From positions 3,703,501-3,767,500 of the forward strand of contig NZ_CP051167.1 in assembly GCF_012295525.1 (NCBI RefSeq): a DNA stretch of 64,000 nt. The letters are read 5' to 3'. Shown here piece after piece: positions 54,807 to 62,733 of the stretch (its first letter is position 1; each line of letters opens with the position of its first letter). Source of the stretch: Oxynema aestuarii AP17. GTDB taxonomy: Bacteria > Cyanobacteriota > Cyanobacteriia > Cyanobacteriales > Laspinemataceae. The notes under the pieces were generated by a model. It searched no databases. It was given only the letters and a program-made list of their open reading frames with translations, and had not been told where the DNA came from. Made by a program: the position numbers and the translations under genes.

Positions 54807-55265
54807 GAGCTTTTAATTAATTGGTGATTTTTGGATTTTTATCCCCCCAACCCCCCTTGGGAAGGGGGGCTTTTTAAATTATAGTTTTTTTAGATTAATC
54901 TAGCACGGTAAACAGCGATCGCTCACTAAAAAACTTCGTTTGTAGTAAGGACTTTAGTCTTACAAACCCATCGCCTTCCAGGGGACTCAGAAACCGGGTT
55001 TATTTTCGGGTGACACAGTTAACTTCCGATATCCACAGTAGAAACCCGGTTTCTTTGCTTGATTTTTCGTGCTATCGCCCCTCAAAAACAGCTATTCGGT
55101 AGGGTGTGTTAGCGGGGAATTAACGGTTGCGAAAGTCGCGTAAACTTTATTCCCCGCGTAACGCACCACAAGGGAGTTGATAATTGGAAATTTCGGTGCG
55201 TTACGTCGGACTTTTTAATTGACTAATTAAGTTTAAAATTTATGACCGACTAACGCACCATACCA
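54807..55265. repeat. 459-bp spacer made largely of hairpin repeats
   Basis: No gene. It holds a C6/G6 block (54841-54875), two AGAAACCGGGTTT-type palindromes (about 54989 and 55042), and two hairpin elements of the GTGCGTTA/TAACGCAC type. The first spans 55099-55168 (arms GGTGTGTTAGCGGGGAAT and ATTCCCCGCGTAACGCACC). The second spans 55194-55262 (arms GGTGCGTTACGTCGG and CCGACTAACGCACC). These match the family at 33091-33327 in their arms. They end right at the 3' end of the giant protease gene. Confidence 0.85.
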
Positions 55266-58200
55266 CTAGAATTTAATGTAATTTCTAGGATTTTTGGGTA
55301 CGCCATTCACGCGAATTTCAAAATGTAGATGGTTGCCAGAAGAGTTACCTGTACTGCCTACATTGCCAATTACTGTTCCAGCGCTTATATAACTTCCTTG
55401 CTGGACATTAACATTTGATAAATGAGCATAACGAGTTTCTGTTCCATCACCATGATCTATCTTGACATATTTGCCATAACCATCATTCCATCCAGTACCA
55501 TTATAGGCAATAACAACCTTTCCACCTTTAGCTGCTTTTATAGGAGGAGTATTGTTTCCCGTAGACAAATCTATACCCTTATGAGTCCCGCTAATTGTTC
55601 GGGGAGTCCCAAATTCGTTCAATGAGTAAATTGCATACCAACTACCGGCGAGGGGATTTTGCCAAGATCCATTACCAGGATTAGAATTACCAGGCGGGTC
55701 AATATATTTACTGTTGGACTTGGGATTTCCGTTAATATAAGCACTCGCCACCCATTTATTTGTGCCCTTAATTCGGAACCAGCGATTATCCCATTGCTTG
55801 GCAATTGGATCCCAATGAGAAGTGCCGCGAGACCAAGCATCAAAAGTTAATGGCGTATTGGAACCATAAGAACCGACACGATTATAGTTCGTTCCCGGCC
55901 CACTGCGGATGTTAAGGGAACTGACCACTGACATCACTTTGCCCGTGAAATCGGTGGGACTTCCCCCGTTATTGTTAGGGGGATTGATGTACTTACTATT
56001 GGATTTGGGATTGCCGTAAATGTAAGCACTCGCCACCCATTTATTTGTGCCTTTAATCCGGAACCAACGGTTATCCCATTGCTTGGCAATTGGATCCCAG
56101 TGAGAAGTGCCGCGAGACCAAGCATCAAAGGTTAATGGCGTATTGGAACCATAGGAACCGACACGATTATAGTTCGTTCCCGGCCCACTGCGGATGTTAA
56201 GGGAACTGACCACTGACATCACTTTACCTGTGAAATCTGTAGAGGTAGCAGTCGTCTTAGGTTGGGAAACTGGAGAAGAAGTAACGGGTTTACCCGTACC
56301 TGTTTGATAATTGACAGGTAGATACACGACCTGGCCGACTTTTAAGCGTCTTGCTTCGGCAGCAGTGAAGGTAGTCCCATCAGCTTTTTTAATTTCTCGC
56401 CAGCGATTGCCGTCACCTAATTTGCGTTGAGCTATAGCCCAGAGCGTATCCCCTGATTTGATGATGTACTGTTGGTTTTTTCCGGGGGTAGCTGGAGGCG
56501 AATAAGAAGTATTTGTATCGGAATTCACCTTGTTTTTAACCGAGCCTTTGTAGCGGAAATAAACGGGGCTTTCCGAACCAAAACCCTGACTCACACCCAT
56601 GTTTTTACCATTGGTTGCTCCGGCTTGGGCAATTCGGACATTAGACCCAGAACTACCAGGGATGACAACTGCAACATGACCGACCGAAGACGCTAAAACA
56701 ACTTGACCATTATTAGCACTAGAAACTGCTTCAGCAGCACTAATTTTCTCCCAACTTCCATTTCCACCTGCATTCATAAAGTTGAGTAATCCTGCAGCAC
56801 TGAAGGGTTTATTGGGAGTATTCGTTCCATAAATTGGATGGGGTTTTGTGTACGAACCAGCACTGCCTCCATATCGAGGAATAGGGACGCCCAACTGGTC
56901 TAAAACATCGGCTGCGAACCAGTTGCAAAAAGTTTCTTTAACTCCATCACCCGTAATATCCCGAGGAAGATAGTACCATTGCAAGGGATTAACCTTATCG
57001 ACTGCATCAAGAATGTGCTGCCCATTATTGCTCGGTGGCGTCGGAGTTGGAGTGGCTGGTGCTGATACTTGTCGTGGAATCAGTATTTTTTGACCCAGAT
57101 AAATCAAGTTGGGGTTAGCAATACCATTTTTCTGGGCAATAAAGTTGTAATAAAGAGCAGAACCATTCCCCATTGTATTTAGCGCGATCGCACTGAGAGT
57201 GTCTCCTGATTTAATGGTGTACGACTCCCACTGATAATATTTCCCTTGAAATTCAGTGGAAGCAGCACGTTCAGTTGGGATGACCTTCCCTTCCCCACTC
57301 CAGGTATCTGGAATCACAGTCGCTAAAACATCATGTTCTTCCCCCGTGGTTGCTTTAGCTAACATGACAGCTCCCGCCATATTCAGCAAACCCGCACCCG
57401 TTTCACTATCCCAATTCGCATCGTTTAAATCGGTAGCCGTATCTTTGACAATTTCGATGACTTGCCGATAGCTGAGACTGGGATTCGCTGCCCAAACTTG
57501 GGAAATTGCCCCGGTTACTTTCGCAGTAGCAACGGAAGTTCCGGCCATCGTTCCCAGACCATCACCCATTAAAGATAACTCGGGATTATCGGTCGTTCCG
57601 CCCGGAGCCATGATATCTAAACCCCGTCCGTAGCTGGAATAATTAGTGCGTTCAAAAGCTTTGGAATTGGCAATTTCATCGTTGACTCGTTCGGCTGCAC
57701 CGACAGTGATAATATTGTCAAATTCTTGCGAAGATTGACCCAGCGCCGACATCACTGCCCCATCATTTCCTGCTGCAACGACCAGCATCACATTATTTTG
57801 TCGTGCATACTCGATCGCCGCTCGTTCCATCGGCGTAAACTCATAACGAGTTGTCACATTCCCCTCAGCATCAATCTGAGTTAAATCTAAACTCAAATTC
57901 ACCACCGCATTCGGTTGTCCCGACTCCCGCGCTGCATCGACAAACTCAACTAACGATTCTGCCCATTTCCCAGAACCAACAGCCCGTCCCGCCCAAATTG
58001 GCGCAGTATTGTTAATCCCATCAATGCCGATTCCATTATTTTGGGTGGCGGCAAGAATTCCTAAAATATGAGTGCCGTGTTCGTTGCCTTCTCCTGTCGC
58101 TAAAGTGGGGTCATCATCTCCATCAACGCGATCTTCTCCCCAGGTAATCCGCGAGTAATCGAGATCGGGATTATCCCCACTAAATCCCGTATCAATAATA

Positions 58201-61148
58201 CCGACTAAAGGCTGATTTTCTAAGGGAAAATTAGGCTCGATCGCCCGTCCGCTAACAATCGCCTCCGGTGTGGACTTGACGACCCATTCTTCTAACCGAG
58301 AAATCGCCGTATTCGCTCGGTCTTCAATCGCTTCAGTCGGATTTTCTAGACCTTGAGAAATGACACCCAAACGGGCGATCGCCGTTTCAATACTGCCCGT
58401 ATCGGTGAGGTCGGGATCTCGCGATCGCTGCTGCAAGACCTCAATTAAATTATCCAGGCGATCGCGCAATTCACTGCCACGATTTTCAACAGTTATCTCA
58501 CGGATTGATTCCAACGATTCCAAATTAGAAAGGTCGGCAGGCGCGATCGTTGGGGGAGGCGTTATAGCAGGTAGCTCTACCGACAATGTCGGAGTTTCAA
58601 TCGTGTTAACCTTGTCCTCTTGATTTTCCAGATCTACCGTTGTATTTCCATCCGAACTTTGTTCGATCGCCTCCGAAGTTTCCGTCACCGAAATCGGAAT
58701 GTAAATTTCATCTTCAACCCTCTCGATTTCAGGCTGATTTTCGTTAGAATTAGATAACTCTTCAGCGCTGTCTAAACCTGGCTCACTCCGATCGACGGTT
58801 TCTACTTCCTCACCCTGGGAAGCTTCAACAGAATTGCTATTTTCAGAAGATTCATCGTCCAGATCGTCGGTATTTTCCGCTCCAATCGGTTCGTCATCAC
58901 TCAGACGAGTGGGTAATAACGGATCGGGATCTTCAGTTTCGGGATCTTGCTCGTTCGAGTCTTGAGAATCAGCGATCTCTGTTGTTGGTGTTGCTACAAC
59001 CGTTTCCCCCTCTTCAGAACTAGAATTAGAAACATTCTCTTCAGATTCGCTATTCTCAGAAGTTACACTTTCTTCTTCTATCCCTTCATCAAAATCATTC
59101 TCGGTTGTTTCATCGGTTTCTAACTCATCGTTGACTTCTTCAGAACCCGATTCTCGATCGTTCGAGTCTTCCAAATCGGTCTCGAAATCTTCCTCAAAGG
59201 TTTCCGATTCCGATTCTCCAAATAAGTCTTCTAATTCGGCGATCGCCTCGTCCAGATCGTCATAATTAACCGTCGGTTGTTCGGGAGTGATATACGGCTG
59301 GATATAGTCGATCAACGCTTGTCCCATATCACTCGTGCGCCAATCCTTCTGTGGATCGACCACATCATTCATGTGAGCTGCAACGCCTTTCGCTCCTCGC
59401 ACTTGGAAGATAATATCGTTGTAGTCGCGATCGGTACCCGCATCGACGCGCAAATCTTCCCAAGCAAAGGCACTTCCATCTCCCGTAATATCGGCAATTT
59501 GGCCGACATGATACTCGTCATCGGGATTGGCGGTGGCGAGGGAAAATAGGGGACGACTGGCACCACCGATCGCCGGATCGTTCGCCACGCGCTCGATCGC
59601 CCCATTCGGCACCATCATGAGAAAAAACTTGTCTCCGGGGCGCATGGCAAAGGTTTTCACCCCTTGATAATCCCCCTGATTCCACTGGCGTTCGCCCAGA
59701 GATGTATGAAATTTGGCTCCTTCGGTGCGATCGTCGATCGCGATGTGACCCAATTCCGACTCACTTAAGGCACGACGAGCCGCCTCTTGTATAAAATCGA
59801 CCGAACCCGGTTCGTACTCTTCCATTCCGGACAAACTGACGATCGCCACCTGTCCCTGATAGCGTCCGCCATCGAAGAGGTAGTCAATACCGACCTCACC
59901 GCTTTCATCCACGGTAAAAGTGCCTACGTCAAAATTAATATCGGACTCACTGATATTGGGATCGACAACGGGATCGCTCTCACTTTCTCCGGTTTCCTCC
60001 GTCGCAACGTCCTCCTCGGCATGATTTTCGGTCGTATCGGTCGATTCAGCTTCGGTCTCTTCCTCGCCGTTGTCCGAACTGTCCTCGGTGTTGACTTCCT
60101 CATCATTTTCAGTGAGATTAGCTTCAGTCGGATCGTTTAATTCGGCTTGCGTGTCCTCGTTGCTGCTGTCGGAACCCGCGTCACTGCTAGCTTCTTCATG
60201 TTCTGCTACTGAGTCATCGGCGCCGGATTCGGTAGATAAATCGGTTTCATTATTTTCTGTACTATTATTTTCTGTATCGTCAATTTCGGTACGATCGCCC
60301 GTCTCATCTCCATCATTTTCGGCGATCGTCTCTTCTCCTTCGTCGCTCTCACCTTCTCCTTCTTCCGAGGATTCGCTAACCGTCTCTCCAGCCATTTCAT
60401 CAGTTTCACGGTCAGACTCGACAGAATTCTCGGACTGATTTACCGCTTCAGTGGGAGCATCATCGCTACTATTTTCATCCTCTTGTTCGTTCACCGTAGA
60501 ATCGCTGGATTCCCCAGAGCGATCGTCTGCTTCCGTTTCGGAATACACCCCATTAGTTGGGTTTAAATTGCTGGTTTCCGACTCATTCTCGGCATCGGAA
60601 CGATCGTTATTTTCTTCGGATTCGGTAGTTATTTCGCGATCGCCTTCCTCGATTGTATCTTCATTAGATAGCCCGGAGTCATTCTCTTGCTCCTCAGATT
60701 CTTCCGAACTATTTGACTCTATATTTTTATCCTTATTCTCATGAGTAACAGAGGTTTCATTTACGGTATCTTCGTCAGCTTCTCTGTCAATCCCCGGATT
60801 AGTAATAGGATCCCTTTCCGCTTCTTCTGTCAAGCTTGATGTCTCTTCACCAAAAGGTTCTTGGGTCACCGGATCGCGATCGGAATCCGTCGTTTCTTCA
60901 TCCGTATCTGTCCCAGGAGATGAACTAGTTTCCATTTCATCCCATGAGGTTGCCGTCGGATAGGGATTGAAATTCTCGTTAGATTCTCCATCAAATCCAG
61001 CGCTTTTAGTGAATTGGTCTTCCGGTTCACTCGATCCGCTACTGGTCGGTAAAGATGAGAGAGGATCTTTTGGCAATCCATCCAGTAAAGGATCGCCGCC
61101 AAAATTTTCTTGGATAACATTATTGGTAGATGTACTATCGAAAGTCAT
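55266..61148 (-). CDS. Giant acidic multi-protease surface/cell-wall protein (DUF4114, subtilisin, LysM, CHAP-like, SH3b, M23)
   Basis: An intact 1960-residue protein. Order: acidic Glu/Ser/Asp/Thr-rich region (about 60-400); DUF4114 domain (about 405-595, with FAMRPGDKFFLMMVPNGA and DRDYNDIIFQV); second acidic region (625-850); helical linker (865-955); subtilisin S8 domain (980-1265, Asp986 in GIIDTGF, His1024 in EHGTHILG, Asn1128, Ser1205 in GTSVATAK); LysM (1309-1350); CHAP/NlpC-like domain (1370-1535, Cys1408 in ETFCNW, His1491 in SSVGHVAVV); second LysM (1551-1612); two SH3b domains (about 1640-1715 and 1735-1810); M23 endopeptidase (1850-1955, His1856, Asp1860, His1919, His1940, His1942). 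No N-terminal signal peptide, transmembrane helix or RTX repeats are visible. The ATG has AAAGGAT upstream. LysM and SH3b bind peptidoglycan in other proteins; the role of the whole is unknown. Confidence 0.93.
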   Translation of the reverse strand: MTFDSTSTNNVIQENFGGDPLLDGLPKDPLSSLPTSSGSSEPEDQFTKSAGFDGESNENFNPYPTATSWDEMETSSSPGTDTDEETTDSDRDPVTQEPFGEETSSLTEEAERDPITNPGIDREADEDTVNETSVTHENKDKNIESNSSEESEEQENDSGLSNEDTIEEGDREITTESEENNDRSDAENESETSNLNPTNGVYSETEADDRSGESSDSTVNEQEDENSSDDAPTEAVNQSENSVESDRETDEMAGETVSESSEEGEGESDEGEETIAENDGDETGDRTEIDDTENNSTENNETDLSTESGADDSVAEHEEASSDAGSDSSNEDTQAELNDPTEANLTENDEEVNTEDSSDNGEEETEAESTDTTENHAEEDVATEETGESESDPVVDPNISESDINFDVGTFTVDESGEVGIDYLFDGGRYQGQVAIVSLSGMEEYEPGSVDFIQEAARRALSESELGHIAIDDRTEGAKFHTSLGERQWNQGDYQGVKTFAMRPGDKFFLMMVPNGAIERVANDPAIGGASRPLFSLATANPDDEYHVGQIADITGDGSAFAWEDLRVDAGTDRDYNDIIFQVRGAKGVAAHMNDVVDPQKDWRTSDMGQALIDYIQPYITPEQPTVNYDDLDEAIAELEDLFGESESETFEEDFETDLEDSNDRESGSEEVNDELETDETTENDFDEGIEEESVTSENSESEENVSNSSSEEGETVVATPTTEIADSQDSNEQDPETEDPDPLLPTRLSDDEPIGAENTDDLDDESSENSNSVEASQGEEVETVDRSEPGLDSAEELSNSNENQPEIERVEDEIYIPISVTETSEAIEQSSDGNTTVDLENQEDKVNTIETPTLSVELPAITPPPTIAPADLSNLESLESIREITVENRGSELRDRLDNLIEVLQQRSRDPDLTDTGSIETAIARLGVISQGLENPTEAIEDRANTAISRLEEWVVKSTPEAIVSGRAIEPNFPLENQPLVGIIDTGFSGDNPDLDYSRITWGEDRVDGDDDPTLATGEGNEHGTHILGILAATQNNGIGIDGINNTAPIWAGRAVGSGKWAESLVEFVDAARESGQPNAVVNLSLDLTQIDAEGNVTTRYEFTPMERAAIEYARQNNVMLVVAAGNDGAVMSALGQSSQEFDNIITVGAAERVNDEIANSKAFERTNYSSYGRGLDIMAPGGTTDNPELSLMGDGLGTMAGTSVATAKVTGAISQVWAANPSLSYRQVIEIVKDTATDLNDANWDSETGAGLLNMAGAVMLAKATTGEEHDVLATVIPDTWSGEGKVIPTERAASTEFQGKYYQWESYTIKSGDTLSAIALNTMGNGSALYYNFIAQKNGIANPNLIYLGQKILIPRQVSAPATPTPTPPSNNGQHILDAVDKVNPLQWYYLPRDITGDGVKETFCNWFAADVLDQLGVPIPRYGGSAGSYTKPHPIYGTNTPNKPFSAAGLLNFMNAGGNGSWEKISAAEAVSSANNGQVVLASSVGHVAVVIPGSSGSNVRIAQAGATNGKNMGVSQGFGSESPVYFRYKGSVKNKVNSDTNTSYSPPATPGKNQQYIIKSGDTLWAIAQRKLGDGNRWREIKKADGTTFTAAEARRLKVGQVVYLPVNYQTGTGKPVTSSPVSQPKTTATSTDFTGKVMSVVSSLNIRSGPGTNYNRVGSYGSNTPLTFDAWSRGTSHWDPIAKQWDNRWFRIKGTNKWVASAYIYGNPKSNSKYINPPNNNGGSPTDFTGKVMSVVSSLNIRSGPGTNYNRVGSYGSNTPLTFDAWSRGTSHWDPIAKQWDNRWFRIKGTNKWVASAYINGNPKSNSKYIDPPGNSNPGNGSWQNPLAGSWYAIYSLNEFGTPRTISGTHKGIDLSTGNNTPPIKAAKGGKVVIAYNGTGWNDGYGKYVKIDHGDGTETRYAHLSNVNVQQGSYISAGTVIGNVGSTGNSSGNHLHFEIRVNGVPKNPRNYIKF
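55671..56240 (-). repeat. Two tandem 285-bp copies encoding the SH3b domains
   Basis: The copies at 56240-55956 and 55955-55671 differ at few, mostly third-codon positions. Each starts at TDFTGKVMSVVSSLNIRSGP and ends after GNPKSNSKYI. It is a recent internal duplication of one SH3b domain with its linker. Confidence 0.9.
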
Positions 61149-61573
61149 GAGAATAATCCTTTCTGTGGGAAACCATTCGGAAAGTGAATTGGCGCAAACC
61201 CTAGCGGTCTAACGATCTCGAAAGCTCGGTAACGCTCTTGTAATCTTTATTGGGATCGTCGCGGGTAAATTATGCAGTCGCTAAAAAATTAATCAAAAAA
61301 ATTTCCTGAACTTGAAGGCGCTCTGATTGAGGGGTTGTGACAATCTGTGACTATATGTGACCCTGGATACATAAAAAGCGTCGAGACTTCAAGCGAGTAC
61401 TGCTATTTACCTTCTTGAGATCGGGATTACCTAAATGGGTGAAATTAGCATAAGAGAAAAGCGCAGAAAGCCGATACTCATGGAGATTGGCAATTAGATT
61501 GGCAACTTGATGGGTGCTTTTGCTAATCTAATTGGGTACGATAGGGGTGAGGTGCGTTCGGCGATCTTGAGTT
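61149..61573. other. 425-bp divergent spacer upstream of the giant protease gene
   Basis: It contains the 5' region of the giant protease gene (minus) and the HTH remnant gene (plus). Three phased TGTGA boxes are the main feature (separate entry). On the minus strand a CATAAT lies about 125-130 bp before the start codon, without an obvious -35. Confidence 0.6.
61336..61360. promoter_or_regulatory. Three TGTGA boxes with an exact 10-bp period
   Basis: TGTGA occurs at 61336-61340, 61346-61350 and 61356-61360, each followed by C, so three direct repeats face the same side of the helix. They lie about 190 bp upstream of the giant protease start and 215 bp upstream of the HTH remnant. Direct repeats with this spacing are typical of sites for OmpR-type response regulators; TGTGA is also a CRP half-site, but CRP sites are inverted. 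The regulator is unknown. Confidence 0.5.
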
Positions 61574-61873
61574 ATGGCGTTTCCACCTGGTGTGTCTCCT
61601 GAAGAAAAATTTGTTAAAGCTGTCGCAGAGTGGGATCTAGACAGGCTGTATTCCGATTTGACTTTGGCTAAAAAAAGGTGGTCCCCTAGTTCTAGATTGG
61701 GACTAAGTGAGTCCGAGAGAGAGCATTTGTTGGGATTGCTGTCTGGCTACAGTCCAGAAGAAATTGCTCAAAAACTGGACAAAGATGTGGGTGGACTGCT
61801 AACAACGTTGAGTCGAACTTTATATCGCTACGCTGAAATTCTGACTCGCCGGGAACCTAAAACTCGCATTTAG
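61574..61873 (+). pseudogene. HTH-domain N-terminal part of a truncated WD40-type gene
   Basis: A 99-residue open frame starting MAFPPGVSPEEKFVKAVAEW. Residues about 45-80 (LSESEREHLLGLLSGYSPEE then IAQKLDKDVGGLLTTLSRTL) form a LuxR-like HTH pattern. It ends RREPKTRI. HTH segments of this kind occur at the N-terminus of large cyanobacterial ATPase/WD40 proteins. Immediately after and overlapping its end is a WD40 remnant in another frame, so this is probably the stump of such a gene after an internal deletion. It may still be expressed as a small DNA-binding-like protein. Confidence 0.6.
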
Positions 61874-61943
61874 TCCGGACGGTCGAACCCTGGTTAGTGG
61901 GAGTTGGGATCGCACGGTGAAGGTTTGGTCTTTTTCAATTTAA
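61863..61943 (+). pseudogene. WD40-repeat C-terminal remnant, frame-shifted after the HTH stump
   Basis: The frame starting at 61863 reads LAFSPDGRTLVSGSWDRT then VKVWSFSI and TAA, one WD40 blade of the kind that ends beta-propeller proteins (FSPDG...SGSWDRTVKVW). It overlaps the last 11 bp of the HTH frame, in a different reading frame. The missing central gene body and the frame change point to a deletion junction near 61860. Confidence 0.75.
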
Positions 61944-62683
61944 TTTTGGGTTAAATTTGAGTTGATTTGACCGACTAAACGATTGGTGACAATCCGCTTG
62001 ACGCCTAATTCTCCTAACTGGCGAACGATATCCGGGTCGTCTACAGTCCAGGCGACAATTTCGACCCCGGCGCGATCGCTGGCTTCTACTAATTGAGGAT
62101 TCGCCAATAAAATCTTATACAAACTAATTATGACGGTATTTCTAGCGGAAGCGGCTTTAGCTAACTCCTGTTGGTAGCTGTCGGCGTCGGCGACGATATA
62201 ACCGAGGGTAAAATTATAATTGCGTTGGCGGACGCGATTGACGAAAGATTCGTTAAACGATGAAATAATACAGCGCGTTTCCCATCCTTCTCGGAGGAGG
62301 AGGGCGAGTAAATCGTCGATTTGGCGATCGCTCCAGTCGCAGTGAGGTTTGACGTCGAGATAGAGATGTTTGGGTAGGGAGGCGATCGCCGCTAACACTT
62401 GTGAGAAGGTGGGAATCCGTTCTCCGGCGAAGCGATCGCCAAACCAGGCGCCGACATCTAACCCTTGCAAGACCGCGATCGGAGTTTCCCTCACTTTATC
62501 CGGTTTTCCCGCAATCCGTTCTAAGGTTTCGTCGTGAATGACCACGGGTATGCCATCGGCGGACAGTTGCAAGTCTAACTCGATCGAATCGGCGCCTTCG
62601 CGGAGGGCGCTGGAAAAGGCGGCGAGGGTGTTTTCTGGTGCGATCGCGGAAAAACCGCGATGGGCGATGACTTCAAATTCCAC
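61940..62683 (-). CDS. Glycerophosphodiester phosphodiesterase (GDPD)
   Basis: A 247-residue protein. GTG 62683 is preferred: AGGGGA lies 7-10 bp upstream and the protein then begins VEFEVIAHRGFSAIAPENT, close to the family start. An ATG at 62743 is in frame but overlaps the divergent recQ start. Motifs are IAHRG, PENTLAAF, DSIELDLQLSADGIPVVIHD (metal ligands ExD and His) and LYLDVKPHC. The enzyme cleaves glycerophosphodiesters to glycerol-3-phosphate and an alcohol. There is no signal peptide, so it is cytosolic. Its stop overlaps the stop of the WD40 remnant. Confidence 0.92.
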   Translation of the reverse strand: MEFEVIAHRGFSAIAPENTLAAFSSALREGADSIELDLQLSADGIPVVIHDETLERIAGKPDKVRETPIAVLQGLDVGAWFGDRFAGERIPTFSQVLAAIASLPKHLYLDVKPHCDWSDRQIDDLLALLLREGWETRCIISSFNESFVNRVRQRNYNFTLGYIVADADSYQQELAKAASARNTVIISLYKILLANPQLVEASDRAGVEIVAWTVDDPDIVRQLGELGVKRIVTNRLVGQINSNLTQN

Positions 62684-62733
62684 AATTAAATCCCCTACAA
62701 TAATCCCATTTATTGTACGTAGCGGAGGGTCTG

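Noticed and set aside
61336-61360. CRP-type operator
   Set aside because: CRP sites are inverted TGTGA...TCACA; here the boxes are direct repeats with 10-bp spacing, so no palindrome forms.
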